A DNA stretch of 64,000 bases from Plotosus lineatus (Eukaryota; Chordata; Actinopteri; Siluriformes; Plotosidae). The position numbers and the translations under genes were made by a program. This document shows, in pieces, positions 1 through 11,288 of the stretch. The stretch lies in contig CM045729.1 in the NCBI GenBank assembly GCA_024760905.1, forward strand, positions 8,363,580 through 8,427,579. Direction: 5' to 3'. The notes below the pieces were generated by a model. The model was not told the origin of the DNA. It worked only from the letters and a program-made list of their open reading frames with translations, and did not search any database. How positions within the stretch are numbered: position 1 is the first letter of the stretch; every line of letters starts with the position of its first letter.

Positions 1-1
1 C

Positions 2-59
2 CATCCTCTCTCTTCAGGTGATTATAGATTCTTCTATAATCACCTGAAGAGAGAGGATG
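2..59. repeat. Perfect 26-bp inverted repeat (hairpin)
   Basis: Positions 2-27 are exactly the reverse complement of 34-59, with a 6-base spacer 28-33 whose outer pair can also form, giving a 27-bp stem. The right arm continues into 60-220, which can be read as an open frame (89-283) but resembles nothing I recognise. It could be the end of an inverted duplication cut by the window edge, a small palindromic element or a sequencing/assembly fold-back. Confidence 0.9.
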
Positions 60-231
60 TTTTCACTACCCCTCGAAACAGATCTGTAGTGATAAATGGA
101 GTTTCAATAGAAAGTCTTTGTCCTGTCCTTTTGTTATTTGCTCTACCAAAAAGTATTGAGCACTCTCCTACGGAAGGATCTACTCAGAAAATCCTATATA
201 TATATATCATATATATCATACCAAATAAAAT

Positions 232-1076
232 ATGCGAGTCACTACAAAGAATGTCATACCGGATCGGTCAAGGCCCGGGTTAACAACGACCGCCATCAGT
301 GCTGTCAACCAACAGGGTGCTGGTGGAAATTGGACTACTGTTGGTCGAAGAAGGAGAGGCGGGAGGCGTGTCCGTAGGCAGAGAGAGAAGAGGAAAGGCA
401 TGAGTCTAGGACTGAAAGTAGGGACTTTGAATGTTGGAACTATGGCAGTAAAAGGTAGAGAGCTGGCTGACATGATGCAGAGGAGGAAGGTGGACATACT
501 GTGTGTTCAGGAGACCAGGTGGAAAGGTAGCAAGGCTAGAAGCTTAGGAGCAGGGTTCAAGCTGTTTTTTCATGGTGTGGATGGGAAGATAAATGTAGTA
601 GGAGTCATCTTGAAGGAGGAGTTTGTCAGGACTGTTCGAGAAGTGAAAAGAGTGTCAGACAGTGAGGAGTCTCAAGTTAGAAATTGAAGGTGTGATGTTC
701 AATGTTGTCAGTGCTTATGCCCCACAGGCAGGATGTGAGCAAGAAGAGAAGGAGAGATTCTGGAGTGAGTTACATGAAGTGATGCAGGGTACCCCCAGAG
801 GTGAAAGAGTGGTAATTGGTGCAGACTTCAATGGACATATTGGTGCAGGAAACAGAGGGGACAAGGAAGTGATGGGCAGGTTTGGTATCCAGGACAGGAA
901 CACAGAAGGACAGATGTTGGTAGATTTTGCAAAAAGGAAAAAGGATGGAAATGGCTGTGGCAAATACTTTCTTCCAGTGGTGTGCTGGATGACGCTGATG
1001 GTGAGGAAGGTGAAGAAGGCAAAGGCAGAGCAGAAGACAAAGTGGTGGAAGTTGAAAAAGGAAGTCATGTTGTCTT
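232..1076 (+). pseudogene. RTE endonuclease domain, internally deleted
   Basis: This is the 5' coding part of RTE copy 1, read in two frames (232-687, then 662 onward). The catalytic-type QETRW and DFNGH motifs are kept. Compared with the copy at 26760-27320, the stretch between the KRM-equivalent residues (about 955) and the VCRMTLMVRK-equivalent (about 985) is missing about 150 bases, including the terminal histidine motif of the endonuclease. The domain cannot be functional here. Confidence 0.88.
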
Positions 1077-2011
1077 CAAGGAGGACTTGAAACAGGCTTT
1101 GGGTGGCCAGGAAGTGCTTCCAGATGACTGGACAACTACAGCCAATGTGATCAGGGAGACAGGTAAGAGAGTACTTGGTGCGTCATCTGGAAGGAGAGTA
1201 GATAAGGAGACTTGGTGGTGGAATGAGGAAGTGCATGAGGAAGTGTGAGAGGACCGAAGAGAGTAAACAGGAGTACAGGGAGACACAGCATAAAGCGAAG
1301 GTAGCGGTGTCAAAGGCCAAACAGGGGGCGTATGATGACTTGTACGCTCAGTTGGAAAGTAAAGAGGGAGAAAATTATTTATACAGGTTGGCACAGCAGA
1401 GAAATAGAGATGGGAAGGACGTGCAGCAAGCTAGAGTGATTAAGGACAGAGAGGGAAATGTATTGACTGATGACACAAATGTGCTGGGAAGATGGAAAGA
1501 GTACTTTGAAGAGCTGATGAATGAGGAAAATGAGAGAAAAAAAAGTAGAAGAGGTGACTGTTGAGGACCAGAAAGTAGCAAAGATTAGTAAGAGTGAAGT
1601 GAGAAGGGCATTGAAGAGGATGAAGAATGGAAAGGCAGTTGGCCCTGATGACATACCGGTGGAGCTATGGAAGTGTCAAGGAGAGGTAGCAGTAGATTTC
1701 CTGACAAGAACATTCAACAAGGTCTTAGAGAGTGAGAGAATGCCAGAGGAATGGAGAAGAAGTGTGATGGTGCCCATTTTTAAGAACAAAGGAGACGTGC
1801 AGAGTTGTGGCAACTACAGAGGGATAAAGTTGATGAGCCATACAATGAAGTTATGGGAAAGAATAGTGGAAGCAAGACTAAGGGCAGAGGTCAGCATTTG
1901 TGAACAACAGTTTGGTTTCATGCCAAGAAAGAGCACCACAGATGCAGTGTTTGCCTTGAGGATGTAATAGAGAAGTACAGAGAAGGTCAGACGGAGCTGC
2001 ATTGTGCCTTT

Positions 2012-3031
2012 ATGGATCTGGCGAAAGCATATGACAGGGTGCCGAGAGAGGAACTGTGGTATTGTATGAGGAAGTCTGGAGTGGCAGAGAAGTATGTTAG
2101 AGTGGTGCAGGACATGTATGAGAGATGTAAGACAGTGGTGAGGTGTGCTGTCGGTGTGACGGAAGAGTTCAAGGTGGAGGTGGGACTGCATCAAGGGTCA
2201 GCTCTGAGCCCCTTCTTGTTTGCTATGGTGATGGACAGGCTGACAGATGAGGTTAGACAAGATTCCCCATGGACTATGTTTGCAGATGACATTGTGATCT
2301 GTAGTGAGAGCAGAGAACAAGTGCAGGAAAATCTAGAGAGGTGGCGGTATGCCCTGGAAAGGAGGGGAATGAAGGTTAGCCTCAGTAAGACAGAATACAT
2401 GTGCATGAATGACAAGGACCCAAGAGGAACGGTGAGGTTACAGGGAGAAGAGATAAGGAAGGTGGAGGATTTTAAGTACTTAGGGTCAACAATCCAGAGA
2501 AGTGGAGAGTGTGGAAAAGAGTTGAAGAACCGTGTGCAGGCAGGTTGGAATAGTTGGAGAAAAGTGTCTGGAGTGATGTCTGATAGGAGGGTGTCGGCAA
2601 GAATGAAAGGAAAAGTGTACAAGACGGTCGTCAGGCCAGCGATGTTGTATAGTTTAGAAACAGTGGCCCTGGGGAAAAGACAGGAGGCAGAGCTGGAGGT
2701 AGCAGAGATGAAAATATTGAGGTTCTCTTTGGGAGTAACGAGGATGGATAGGATTAGGAATGAGTACATCAGAGGGACAGCACATGTAAGACGTTTTGGA
2801 GACAAAGTCAGAGAGGCTAGATTTAGATGGTTTGGACATGTACAGAGGAAGGATAGTGAGTATATTAGTAGTAGGATGCTGAGGTTGGAACTACCAGGCA
2901 GAAGGCCGAGAGGAAGACCAAAGAGACGATGCATGGATGTAGTGAAGCAGGACATGAAGGTAGCTGGTATAAGAGAAGATGCAAAGGATCGGGTGAGATG
3001 GAGGCAGATGATTCGCTGTGGCGACCCCTGA
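2012..3031 (+). pseudogene. RTE reverse transcriptase, C-terminal 339 codons open
   Basis: The longest open stretch of copy 1. It starts inside RT motif A (MDLAKAYDRVP) and contains the FADDIVI active-site box, the thumb and a basic C-terminus ending RWRQMIRCGDP before a stop. One codon is missing just before FADD compared with the copy at 20713 (TM versus SMM). The upstream frame (1521-1967) is displaced by a frameshift at 1968-2011. The frame is open but has no real start, and the protein would lack fingers and endonuclease. Confidence 0.88.
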
Positions 3032-3054
3032 AGGGAAAAGCCGAAAGGAAAAGA

Positions 3055-3056
<2 letters not shown>

Positions 3057-3096
<40 letters not shown>
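3057..3096. repeat. (AT)n tail of RTE copy 1
   Basis: About 20 AT dinucleotides follow the RTE 3' end directly. A microsatellite tail instead of poly(A) is characteristic of the RTE clade. Confidence 0.95.
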
Positions 3097-3099
<3 letters not shown>

Positions 3100-3117
3100 A
3101 ATAAAAGCAATTACTTT

Positions 3118-3312
3118 GCACTTACTGTCTTGTTTTGTCTCCTTCTTTTGTCATGGCTTTGAACCAGTTATGACAACTCCGGCACACAGACTCCTCTGAA
3201 GACATCCTGACATCCCCAGATGCATACTAATACACCCGCACCCTAACAGAGGGAACCAGAGACATCTGGACACATCCTGACACACTTGGTCATATTGCGA
3301 CATACCCTGACG
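3118..3312 (+). repeat. Dispersed repeat shared with 45189-45313/46344-46384
   Basis: The sequence from ttttgtcatggctttgaacc through the acatcctgacat and aatacacccgcaccc motifs recurs at 45215-45313 and continues at 46344-46384, where it is split by another element. The copies have the same orientation and order. No coding capacity or terminal structure is visible. The family is unknown to me. Confidence 0.75.
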
Positions 3313-3394
3313 CATATGGATACACATGGAAACACCATTATCACTATTTAAATAGTATCCTGCTTCAATGGCCCTAGATCATATTAAGTTAAAC

Positions 3395-4016
3395 CAGTGT
3401 TCTCAGATAGTGGGGTGTGCCCCCCTTGGAGGTAACGGTATGATGCCGGGGTGGGGTGGGGTGCCGGGGGAGCGCGTATGACCCTGGGGAACATGCTTTT
3501 CTGGAATTGTGGACGAGAATTCGGTGTAATTGCACCACCACTCCACTAGTTGGCAATGGCACTCTCATAGTCACGCTATGGTCTAATGGTTTTTCGCACA
3601 AGCAAACGATAAGTGCAGCAAACAACCCCTCAAGAAACAACATGCAAAAATTTCTTACTGGAACGAAGAGAAAGGCGGAGAGAAACGGAGATATTAAGAC
3701 TTAAATAAGTTGAATGAGTTTAAATAAGGATGTATTTTTTTAATTTCAGGCACATTGGTACACTTTGAATCTTTTCTGGTACAGATTAAAAAAACAATGT
3801 TAATGAAGTTTTTCTTTATTGTCAGTTGAACTATATTTCTTTTTTGTTTTTAATGTTAATAAAGATACAATGTTATGCAGAGGTGCACTAATAACAATTT
3901 TATAGACAAATAATACTATTTATAGTTGCTCGTGGGGCGGTGGGGTGGGGGTGGGGGGTTGTGAAATGGTTTTTGTTTTGTTCTCGGGGGGCACAGAAAA
4001 TAATTGAGAAGCACTG
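3395..4016. mobile_element. hAT element, non-autonomous (622 bp, 8-bp TSD)
   Basis: The left end cagtgttctcagatagtggg and right end aattgagaagcactg are imperfect inverted repeats of the hAT type (CAGTG…CACTG). They are flanked by an exact 8-bp target-site duplication, agttaaac (3387-3394 and 4017-4024). The interior matches the larger element at 25176-30146: same GC-rich left end and same right end. No transposase frame remains. It is a deletion derivative of that family. Confidence 0.93.
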
Positions 4017-4024
4017 AGTTAAAC

Positions 4025-4560
4025 CCAGCTGTTCTCTAATTACAAACCCACACACTACTCACCAAAACCTCCTCACTGAAAATCTGTGTTGATCCCTGAA
4101 GATAAATCTCATTCACACTCCAGGTACATTATAATAAACATCTCAATCAGCAGCGCAGCTGTAGCCATCAGTACAAAATATTCTAATCTGTGGGGGATTT
4201 TTTAAACGCATTTAACAAGAATGAAATTGCTGACCATAAATGGAAGTAATAAAATGTTTCACGGATATTACGCACTTAGTATCGTTTTGCTTCCTAAACA
4301 ATTTATAGTCCTGTACGTCAGATGTACAAACCCACTACGTTCCTCCTGGAGAAAGCACGCCTGTCTCGTTCTGGAACACAGAGATTAAACTGAGATATTA
4401 GATGGTCAACCAACTCCACTTACATTGCCTTCAATTAATAAATAAATAAATAACTCCAGTTTTCAAACACAGACGGCCATGAGCCCCAATCCCTGGACTT
4501 CTGTTTCTTCGTCTCTTTATAAGGCCAACTTAATATTCTCCTTTCCTGAGGTACAATGTG
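4025..4560. other. No gene seen
   Basis: Unique-looking AT-rich sequence between a hAT element and a SINE. It holds only short frames with no recognisable domain and an (AATA)n run near 4435-4452. Confidence 0.6.
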
Positions 4561-4564
4561 GCAT

Positions 4565-4880
4565 ATTGAGGTACAATGTGGTGGCGTAGTGGTTAGGGTG
4601 CTGGGCTCATGATCAGGAGGTTGTGTGTTCAAATCCCAGTTAGACCCCCCACTGTGCTAAGACCCCTGGGCAACGTCTCAACCACAAGTGTGCCTCTGTT
4701 CACCCAGCAGTATAAATGAGTAAACCATTTAAAATATACTGAGAAGGTAACCTGCGATGGACTAGCATCCCATTCAGGAGTTGTACTCCTCGTCGCTTCA
4801 CGCTATGGAAACCGGGGATAGGCACCGGCCTGATGAGCCACTATGGCTCAGGTGTAAAAAGCCCAAAGGACTTTACCTCA
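4565..4880 (+). mobile_element. tRNA-derived SINE, family A
   Basis: The head has a pol III A box (tggcgtagtgg, about 4575) and B box (gtgttcaaatcccag, about 4625). An unrelated body follows, then the 3' region ggcaccggcctgatgagcc … gcccaaaggactttacc. A second copy lies in reverse at about 37690-37985. Imperfect copies of tttcctgaggtaca (about 4542) and tttcctgagggaca (about 4884) flank it and may be an aged target-site duplication. It is not a working tRNA gene. Confidence 0.85.
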
Positions 4881-5617
4881 CCTTTTCCTGAGGGACACTG
4901 ACCCTGGAGCCGTGCACAAATTTTTGTTTTATATTTCTATTGTTTTATGTTTTAATATTTCTGTTATTCATATTGCTGTGTAAATATCAAATTCAGTTCA
5001 AAGTTAAGGGTAGAAAGTAAAAAAACAAACAAAAAAAAAAACAAAACAAAAAACACTCCACAATGAGAGACACAACAGTAAAAAAGTCATCACAGATTGT
5101 TGGTACGCGATCCTGAGTGAGAGACTAGTTCGGTAATTAGTTAAAAAGGCAGTAACATGCTAACATGATATGATAACTGGATTAAAAACAAACAGAGCTA
5201 CTAAACTAATGATAAAACTAGCGAACTCTAACTCGTGAACTTACAATCTGTAACTCGCAAATCTTTTAATGATCACTATGTAACTTACAGTAAACTTAAC
5301 TTCTCCTCCTGAAGGAACCGCTCATGTCAGTTAAAGATCTCACTTAGAAACAAATAGAACTCCTTCTCTCCTCTCTGACTTTCATTCTGTTTGGCTCATT
5401 TCCAAAAATCAGTTGTTCTGCTGGTTGTGATGCTCGTGAATCCACTCAAACAGCCTGAAAAAAGAGAATGTCCTACAGAAAGAGAATCTGCTACATGACG
5501 GTGAATGTGTAAAAACAACAATATTACACCATTTGAATAAAACATTTTAACAACTTCTCCATCATCCTCTGGAGGTGAGCAAAATACCACCCACACCATC
5601 ATCACTACCATGAGTGT
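4881..5617. other. 3' flank / probable 3' UTR side of the B-box/B30.2 gene
   Basis: No coding signal. The part nearest the stop codon at 5618 should contain the minus-strand 3' UTR. A-rich runs lie near 5020-5055. No single poly(A) signal can be assigned with certainty. Confidence 0.45.
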
Positions 5618-5962
5618 TCAGCTCACAGTGCTAATCTGAAGGTCCATGGATCTCTCCACCGTGCGGAAGATGGGGAATATCTCCTCCCCTGGTGCCAGCT
5701 TCATGTCTTTGAAGGTGTAGATTTGATCTTTGGTCTCGACATTGTAAAATGTCACCCAGCGTTCATCCACGTCCACACATACACCTAACACCCGGGGTAC
5801 GGTGTTGACGGGAAGTCGCACCACGGGATTTTCCAGAGCCGAGAATGATAACCAGTAGTGGAAGACGCAAAAGTAGCCATGACTGGGAGCAAAGGTGAAA
5901 CGACCGTTCCTCTCCGCTGAACTCTTCATCACACCAAGTGTAAACTTCTTATTTACCTCCAC
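5618..5962 (-). CDS. Last coding exon: SPRY half of a B30.2 domain
   Basis: This exon encodes 114 residues and ends with a TGA at 5618-5620. It starts after a good acceptor (ctgtgctacag) so that HYWQ of the previous exon joins VEV in frame. Visible B30.2 blocks are FTLGVMKSS, RNGRFTFAPSHGYF, LGVCVDVDERWVTFYN and GEEIFPIF, which follow the usual strand order of a SPRY domain. B30.2 domains bind proteins or ligands; here the partner is unknown. The frame stays open upstream of the acceptor through the 30-bp minisatellite (to 6289), but the splice sites and domain continuity show that this part is intronic. It is intact, without stops or frameshifts. Confidence 0.9.
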   Translation of the reverse strand: MEVNKKFTLGVMKSSAERNGRFTFAPSHGYFCVFHYWLSFSALENPVVRLPVNTVPRVLGVCVDVDERWVTFYNVETKDQIYTFKDMKLAPGEEIFPIFRTVERSMDLQISTVS

Positions 5963-6009
5963 CTGTAGCACAGATTGGGATATCACAGCGTGCTGAACTT
6001 CAGAAGTAT

Positions 6010-6605
6010 TACTGCCCAGTAATTGGTCATCAGGCATATTCCTGGTCAGTGATTGGTCATCAGGGATATTATTGATCAGTAATTGTTGGTCAGGGATATT
6101 ACTGGTCAGAGATTGGTCATCAGGGATCTTACTAATCAGTGATTGGTCATCAGGGCTCTTACTAATCAGTGATTGGTCATCAGGAATATTAGTGAATAGC
6201 GATTGGTCGTCAGGGACATTACTGGTCAGTGATAGGTTGTCAGGCATATTACTGATCAGTGATCGGTTGTCAGTGATCTGAATAGTCATGTGATTATTTA
6301 TCAGGGATATTACTAATCAGTGATTGAATGAATGAATGACTGAATGATTGGTTGTCAGGGATGTTACTTGTCAGTCATTGGTTGTCAAAGATATTACTGG
6401 TCAGTAATTGGTGGTCAGAGATATTATTGGCCAGTAATCGGTCATCAGTGATATTACTGATCAGCGATTGTGTGTCAGGGATATTACTGATCACTGGCTG
6501 TTTGTCAGGGATATTACTGATCAGTAATTGGCTGTCAGGGATATTACTGATTAGGGACTGGCCATCAGGCATATTACTGGTAGGTGATTGGTTGTCAGGA
6601 AAATG
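6010..6605. repeat. 30-bp minisatellite in the PRY/SPRY intron
   Basis: About 19 degenerate copies of a 30-bp unit (core gatattactgatcagtgatt then ggtcatcagg) fill the intron between 5963 and 6652. Because the unit is a multiple of three, long stretches stay open: in minus frame they would give decapeptides such as IPDDQSLISN, and in plus frame LLISDWSSGI. A gaatgaatga patch interrupts the array near 6325. Confidence 0.93.
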
Positions 6606-6652
6606 CCATCACTAATTGCAAAGTGTAACTATAAGTACCGGGTTGTATGTAC

Positions 6653-6825
6653 CTGCCAGTAATGTCGTCCTGAGCTGAAGCCGTTTTTAGCAAGCACACA
6701 CTCCCACCTGTTGAACTTTTGAGACCCGGACTGGACTTTAGATTTTTGTCCCAGTCGGACATATCTGCCGTTGTGGGAAATGACGAGTGCGTGGTGGGCC
6801 GTTTCAGGATCCAAAATCACATCAG
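6653..6825 (-). CDS. PRY exon of the B30.2 gene
   Basis: This 173-nt exon starts after acceptor …cctcactgtag at 6826 and ends at donor cag|gtacat (6653). It encodes LDPETAHHALVIS, the hallmark of PRY, then RYVRLGQK and FNRWECVLAKNGFSSGRHYWQ, the classical exon end before the SPRY half. The first two bases complete an alanine codon with the G left over from the B-box exon, giving TPIA-A-DVILDPETA across the junction. Translation from a GTG inside the exon is an artefact of open-frame calling; the exon is internal. Confidence 0.88.
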
Positions 6826-6901
6826 CTACAGTGAGGAAACATCCTTATTAATTCATTCACTAATTAATTAGTTTGTTTGTGTGTTCAGTGGTTTCTCTCA
6901 C

Positions 6902-7320
6902 CTGCTATAGGTGTTTTTCCTTGACAGATGTACGCAGGGAGACTCGGTGTGCTGCTTCCGTGTTTTAAGGAGTTGATTTTCTCCCTCAGCACTCTGTTCT
7001 CCTCTTCCATCTTCGTGATCATCTGCTTCAGCTCAGCGTTCTGCTTGTACACATCCAGATCTTTGGTCACCTCCACCAGCTGGTGTTGTTCCATCATCTT
7101 GTGTTTGTAGTGATCTCTCCCGTGTTCCTCACAGAAGGAACGAACGCACGTCAAGCATGACTTCCAGGCTTTTAATTTTATTCCTTGGCACAAATCGCAG
7201 GCCACATCGTCAGGTCCTGCTCTCGGAGGAGGCCTTCCTGATTCGTTCCCGATGGACGGAGTACTGATCCCTGATGAACCAGTTATTCCAGAGTCTCTGC
7301 TATACACTGAGGAGGGTGGC
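6902..7320 (-). CDS. B-box zinc-finger and coiled-coil exon
   Basis: This is a 419-nt exon between acceptor gttgtgctcag and donor gcag|gtgaga. It begins with the third base of an arginine codon, exactly complementing the phase of the upstream 87-nt exons. A Ser/Gly/Pro-rich linker (SRDSGITGSSGISTPS) is followed by a B-box-1-like finger (CDLCQGIKLKAWKSCLTC … FCEEHGRDHYKH, metal ligands C-C…C-C…C-H…H). A short coiled coil follows (NAELKQMITKMEEENRVLR). A second B-box, usual in TRIM25-like fish proteins, is not seen. No RING finger is found in the window, so a ligase activity cannot be claimed. Confidence 0.85.
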
Positions 7321-7895
7321 CTGAGCACAACAGAATAAGCCCTTCACTGGATAGTTTTTGTTTTGTTTTATTTTTTGCATTAATTGTGGAATGAATTATA
7401 TTAAATATAAATGAAGGAAGGTAAAACAGAGAGTAAACATGCTAAATCTGTTACACTTCAAGGTTTATTTTTTTTCTGCTCTGGGCAACATTCAAATCCT
7501 ACATCAGTAATTTTGTTATTATTATTATTATTATTTTATTTATTTATTTTTTTATACTTTTTGAAAGTAACATCATTCACAGCGCATGCACAGGGGTGTG
7601 TACAAGAGTGTCTACAGTGGGGGCGTGCAGGGTTGTGTATGTGCAGGGGTGTGAACAGGGGGCATATGTAGGAATGTAGAAAGGGGGCATGTACAATGCA
7701 TGCTGTACTGATACTAAATTGATTTGTGTGTTTAAATGTAATTAGCTGTGTGTTTAAATGTGTTACATCAGATATATATCCTACACCAAATTTTCCAAAT
7801 ATTATCAAGCCCAAGAACATGGCTTTTGTTTTATCAGGTGCATCAGAGTAATGTACATCAGACTGTAAACACTCTTTGACTGATGATTTCTTTAC

Positions 7896-7982
7896 CTTTC
7901 CTCCTCTTCAGGTCCTTCAAAGTTAACATCTGCCTCCATAGAGAAAGAACTGGATCCCATATCACTGTGCCCAGGCGGAGTC
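7896..7982 (-). CDS. Tandem 87-nt exon, copy 1
   Basis: Acceptor gtgattaacag, donor gaaag|gtaaag. It encodes TPPGHSDMGSSSFSMEAD then VNFEGPEEEE, completed to R at the next junction. It is the copy nearest the B-box exon and the most acidic at its end (EEEE). The intron to the B-box exon is 575 bp. Both splice sites are intact. Confidence 0.78.
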
Positions 7983-8019
7983 CTGTTAATCACGCTAGTT
8001 TAGGAAGAAAAGTCGGATT

Positions 8020-8460
8020 AGGGTTGTGTGAAAGTGCATGATTCGGTGTGTTGAAATGTGATAAGGTGTGTGATTAAGTTTGAATAGGTGTGAGTTTAAG
8101 TGTGATTAGGTGTGTGTTTAAGCATTGTGAGGTATCTTTAAGTGTGATGCGGTGTGTGTTTAAGTGTGTTTAGGTGTCTGTTTAAATGTGATTAGGTGTG
8201 TGTTTAAGCATTGTTAGGTGTATGTTTAAGTGTGATTAAGTGTGTGTTTAAGTGTGATTAGGTGTGTGTTTAAGCATTGTGAGGTGTCTTTAAGTGTGAT
8301 TAGGTGTGTGTTTTAGCGTGATTAAGTGTGTGTTTAAGCATGATTAGGTGTGTGTTTAAGCATTGTGAGGTGTCTTTAAGTGTGATTAAGTGTGTGTTTA
8401 ATTGTGATTAGATGTGTGTTTAAGTGTGATTAGGTGTGTGTTTAAGCATTGTTAGGTGTT

Positions 8461-8515
<55 letters not shown>

Positions 8516-9008
8516 ATGATTGAGTGTTTGTTTAATTTAAATGTGATTAGGTGTGCGTTTAAGTATGATTAGGTGTATGTTTAAGTGTGATGAGGTGTGG
8601 GTTGAGGTGTGATTAGGTGTGTGTTTAAGCGTGATTAAGTGTGTGTTTAAGCGTGATTAAGTGTGTGTTTAAGTGTGATCAGGTGTGTGTTTAAGTGTGA
8701 TTAGGTGTGTGTTTAAGCATGATTAAGTGTGTGTTTAAGCGTGATCAGGCGTGTGTTTAAGTGCAATTAAGTGTGTGTTTAAGTGTGATTAGGTGTGTGT
8801 TTAAGCATTGTGAGGTGTCTTTAAGTGTGATTAAGTGTGTGTTTAAGTGTGATTAGGTGTGTGTTTAAATGTTATTAGACGTGTGTTTAACCGTGATTAG
8901 GTGTGTGTTAAAGTGTGATTAAGTGTGTGTTTAAGTGTGATTAGATGTGTGTTTAAGTGTGATTAGGTGTGTGTTTGAGTGTGATTAGGTGTGTGTTTAA
9001 GCATTGTG

Positions 9009-9048
<40 letters not shown>

Positions 9049-11146
9049 ATGATTGAGTGTTTGTTTAATTTAAATGTGATTAGGTGTGTATTTAAGTGTG
9101 ATTAGATGTGTGTTTTAGTATGATTAGGTGTGTGTTTGAGTGTGATTAGGTGTGTGTTTAAGCGTGATTATGTGTGTGTTTAAACGTGATCAGGTGTGTA
9201 TTTAAGTGTGATTAGGTGTGTGATTAGATTTGTGTTCAAGTGTGATTAGGTGTGTGTTTAAGCATGATTAAGTGTGTGTTTAAGCGTGATCAGGTGTGTG
9301 TTTAGTGTGATTAGGCGTGTGTTTAAGTGTGATTAGGTGTGTGTTTAAGTGTGATTAGGTGTGTGTTGAAGTATGATTAGAGGTTTATTTAAGTGTGATT
9401 AGGTGTGTGCTTAAGTGTGATTAGGTGTGTGTTAAAGTGTTATTAGATGTTTATTTAAGTGTGATTAGGTGTGTGCTTAAGTGTGATTAGGTGTGTGTTT
9501 AAGTGTGATTAGGTGTGTGTTTAAGTGTGATTAGGTGTGTGCTTAAGTGTGATCAGGTGTGTGTTTAAGTGTGATTAGATGTGTGTTTAAGTGTGATTAG
9601 GTGTGTGTTTAAGTGTGATTAGGTGTGATCAGGTGTGTGTTTAAGTGTGATTAGGTGTGTTTTGAAGGATGATTAGGTGTGTGCATTGTTAGGTGTGTTT
9701 TTAAGCATAGTTAGGTGTGTGTTTAAGTGTGATTAACTGTGTGTTTAAGTGTGATTAGGTGTGTGTTGAAGTATGATTAGATGTGTGTGTAAGTGCGATT
9801 AGGTGTGTGTTAAAGTGTGATTAGGTGTGTGCTTAAGTGTGATTAGGTGTGTGTTTAAGCGTGATCAGGTGTGTGTTTAAGTGTGATTAGGTGTGAGTTT
9901 AAGTGTGATAAGGTGTGAGTTTAAGTGTGATAAGGTGTGTGTTTAAGTGTGATTAGGTGTGTGTTGAGGTATGATTAGGTGTGTGTTTAAATGTGATTAG
10001 GTGTGTGTTTAAATGTGATTAGATGTGTGTTTAAGCATAGTTAGGTGTGTGTTTAAGTGTGATTAGTTGTGTGTTTAAGTGTGATTAGGTGTGTGTTGAA
10101 GTATGATTAGATGTGTGTTTAAGTGTGATTAGGTGTGTGTTTAAGTGTGAATAGGCATGTGTTTAAGTGTGATTAGGTATGAGTTTAAGTGTGATTACGT
10201 GTGTGTTGAAGCATGATTAGGTGTGTGCATTGTTAGGTGTGTTTTTAAGCATAGTTAGGTGTGTGTTTATGTGTGATTAGGTGTGTGTTTAAGTGTGATT
10301 AGGTGTGTTTTGAAGGATGATTAGGTGTGTGCATTGTTAGGTGTGTTTTTAAGCATAGTTAGGTGTGTGTTTAAGTGTGATTAACTGTGTGTTTAAGTGT
10401 GATTAGGTGTGTGTTGAAGTATGATTAGATGTGTGTTTAAGTGCGATTAGGTGTGTGCTTAAGTGTGATTAGGTGTGTGCTTAAGTGTGATTAGGTGTGT
10501 GTTTAAGCGTGATCAGGTGTGTGTTTAAGTGTGATTAGGTGTGTGTTTAAGCGTGATCAGGTGTGTGTTTAAGTGTGATTAGGTGTGAGTTTAAGTGTGA
10601 TAAGGTGTGTGTTTAAGTGTGATTAGGTGTGTGTTGAGGTATGATTAGGTGTGTGTTTAAATGTGATTAGGTGTGTGTTTAAATGTGATTAGATGTGTGT
10701 TTAAGCATAGTTAGGTGTGTGTTTAAGTGTGATTAGTTGTGTGTTTAAGTGTGATTAGGTGTGTGTTGAAGTATGATTAGATGTGTGTTTAAGTGTGATT
10801 AGGTGTGTGTTTAAGTGTGAATAGGCATGTGTTTAAGTGTGATTAGGTGTGAGTTTAAGTGTGATTACGTGTGTGTTGAAGCATGATTAGGTGTGTGCAT
10901 TGTTAGGTGTGTTTTTAAGCATAGTTAGGTGTGTGTTTATGTGTGATTAGGTGTGTGTTTAAGTGTGATTCGGTGTGTGTTGAAGTGTGATTAGATGTGT
11001 GTTTAAGTGTGATTAGGTGTGTTTTAAATGTGATTAGATGTGTGTTTAAGCATAGTTAGGTGTGTGTTTAAGTGTGATTATGTGTGTGTTTAAGCATGAT
11101 TAGGTGTGTGTTTAAGTGTGACTATGTGTGTGTGTTTAAGCATGAT

Positions 11147-11222
<76 letters not shown>

Positions 11223-11231
11223 CATGATTAG

Positions 11232-11288
<57 letters not shown>

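Larger units (their letters stand above)
232..3056 (+). mobile_element. RTE-clade LINE, copy 1 (nearly full length, inactivated)
   Basis: This is a non-LTR retrotransposon encoding an APE-type endonuclease followed by a reverse transcriptase. Recognisable blocks run in order: the endonuclease start (motif CVQETRWKG near 510), ADFNGH (near 823), a linker, the RT fingers (GPDDIPVELWK near 1645), motif A (FMDLAKAYDRVP, 2010-2045), HQGSALSPF (near 2190), FADDIVI (near 2280) and a C-terminal GRRPRGRPKRR stretch ending in CGDP at 3031. At least five frame changes break the frame between 232 and 2012. The 3' end is followed directly by an (AT)n tail, as is usual for RTE elements. The 5' leader seen in the copies at 26231 and 62453 is missing. 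Confidence 0.93.

Noticed and set aside
2191..2955. Long minus-strand frames over RTE copies (2191-2955, 20870-21754, 28219-28737)
   Set aside because: They are antisense shadows of the RT coding strand and repeat in each copy for that reason.
5618..6289. Single 223-codon exon including the minisatellite
   Set aside because: The PRY exon ends HYWQ at a donor and the SPRY part begins VEV after a good acceptor, so 5963-6652 is better explained as an intron; retained forms remain possible and are listed as a finding.
6072..6615. Plus-strand frames of the form LLISDWSSGI at 6072-6281 and 6352-6615
   Set aside because: They are antisense readings of the 30-bp minisatellite, open only because the unit is a multiple of three.
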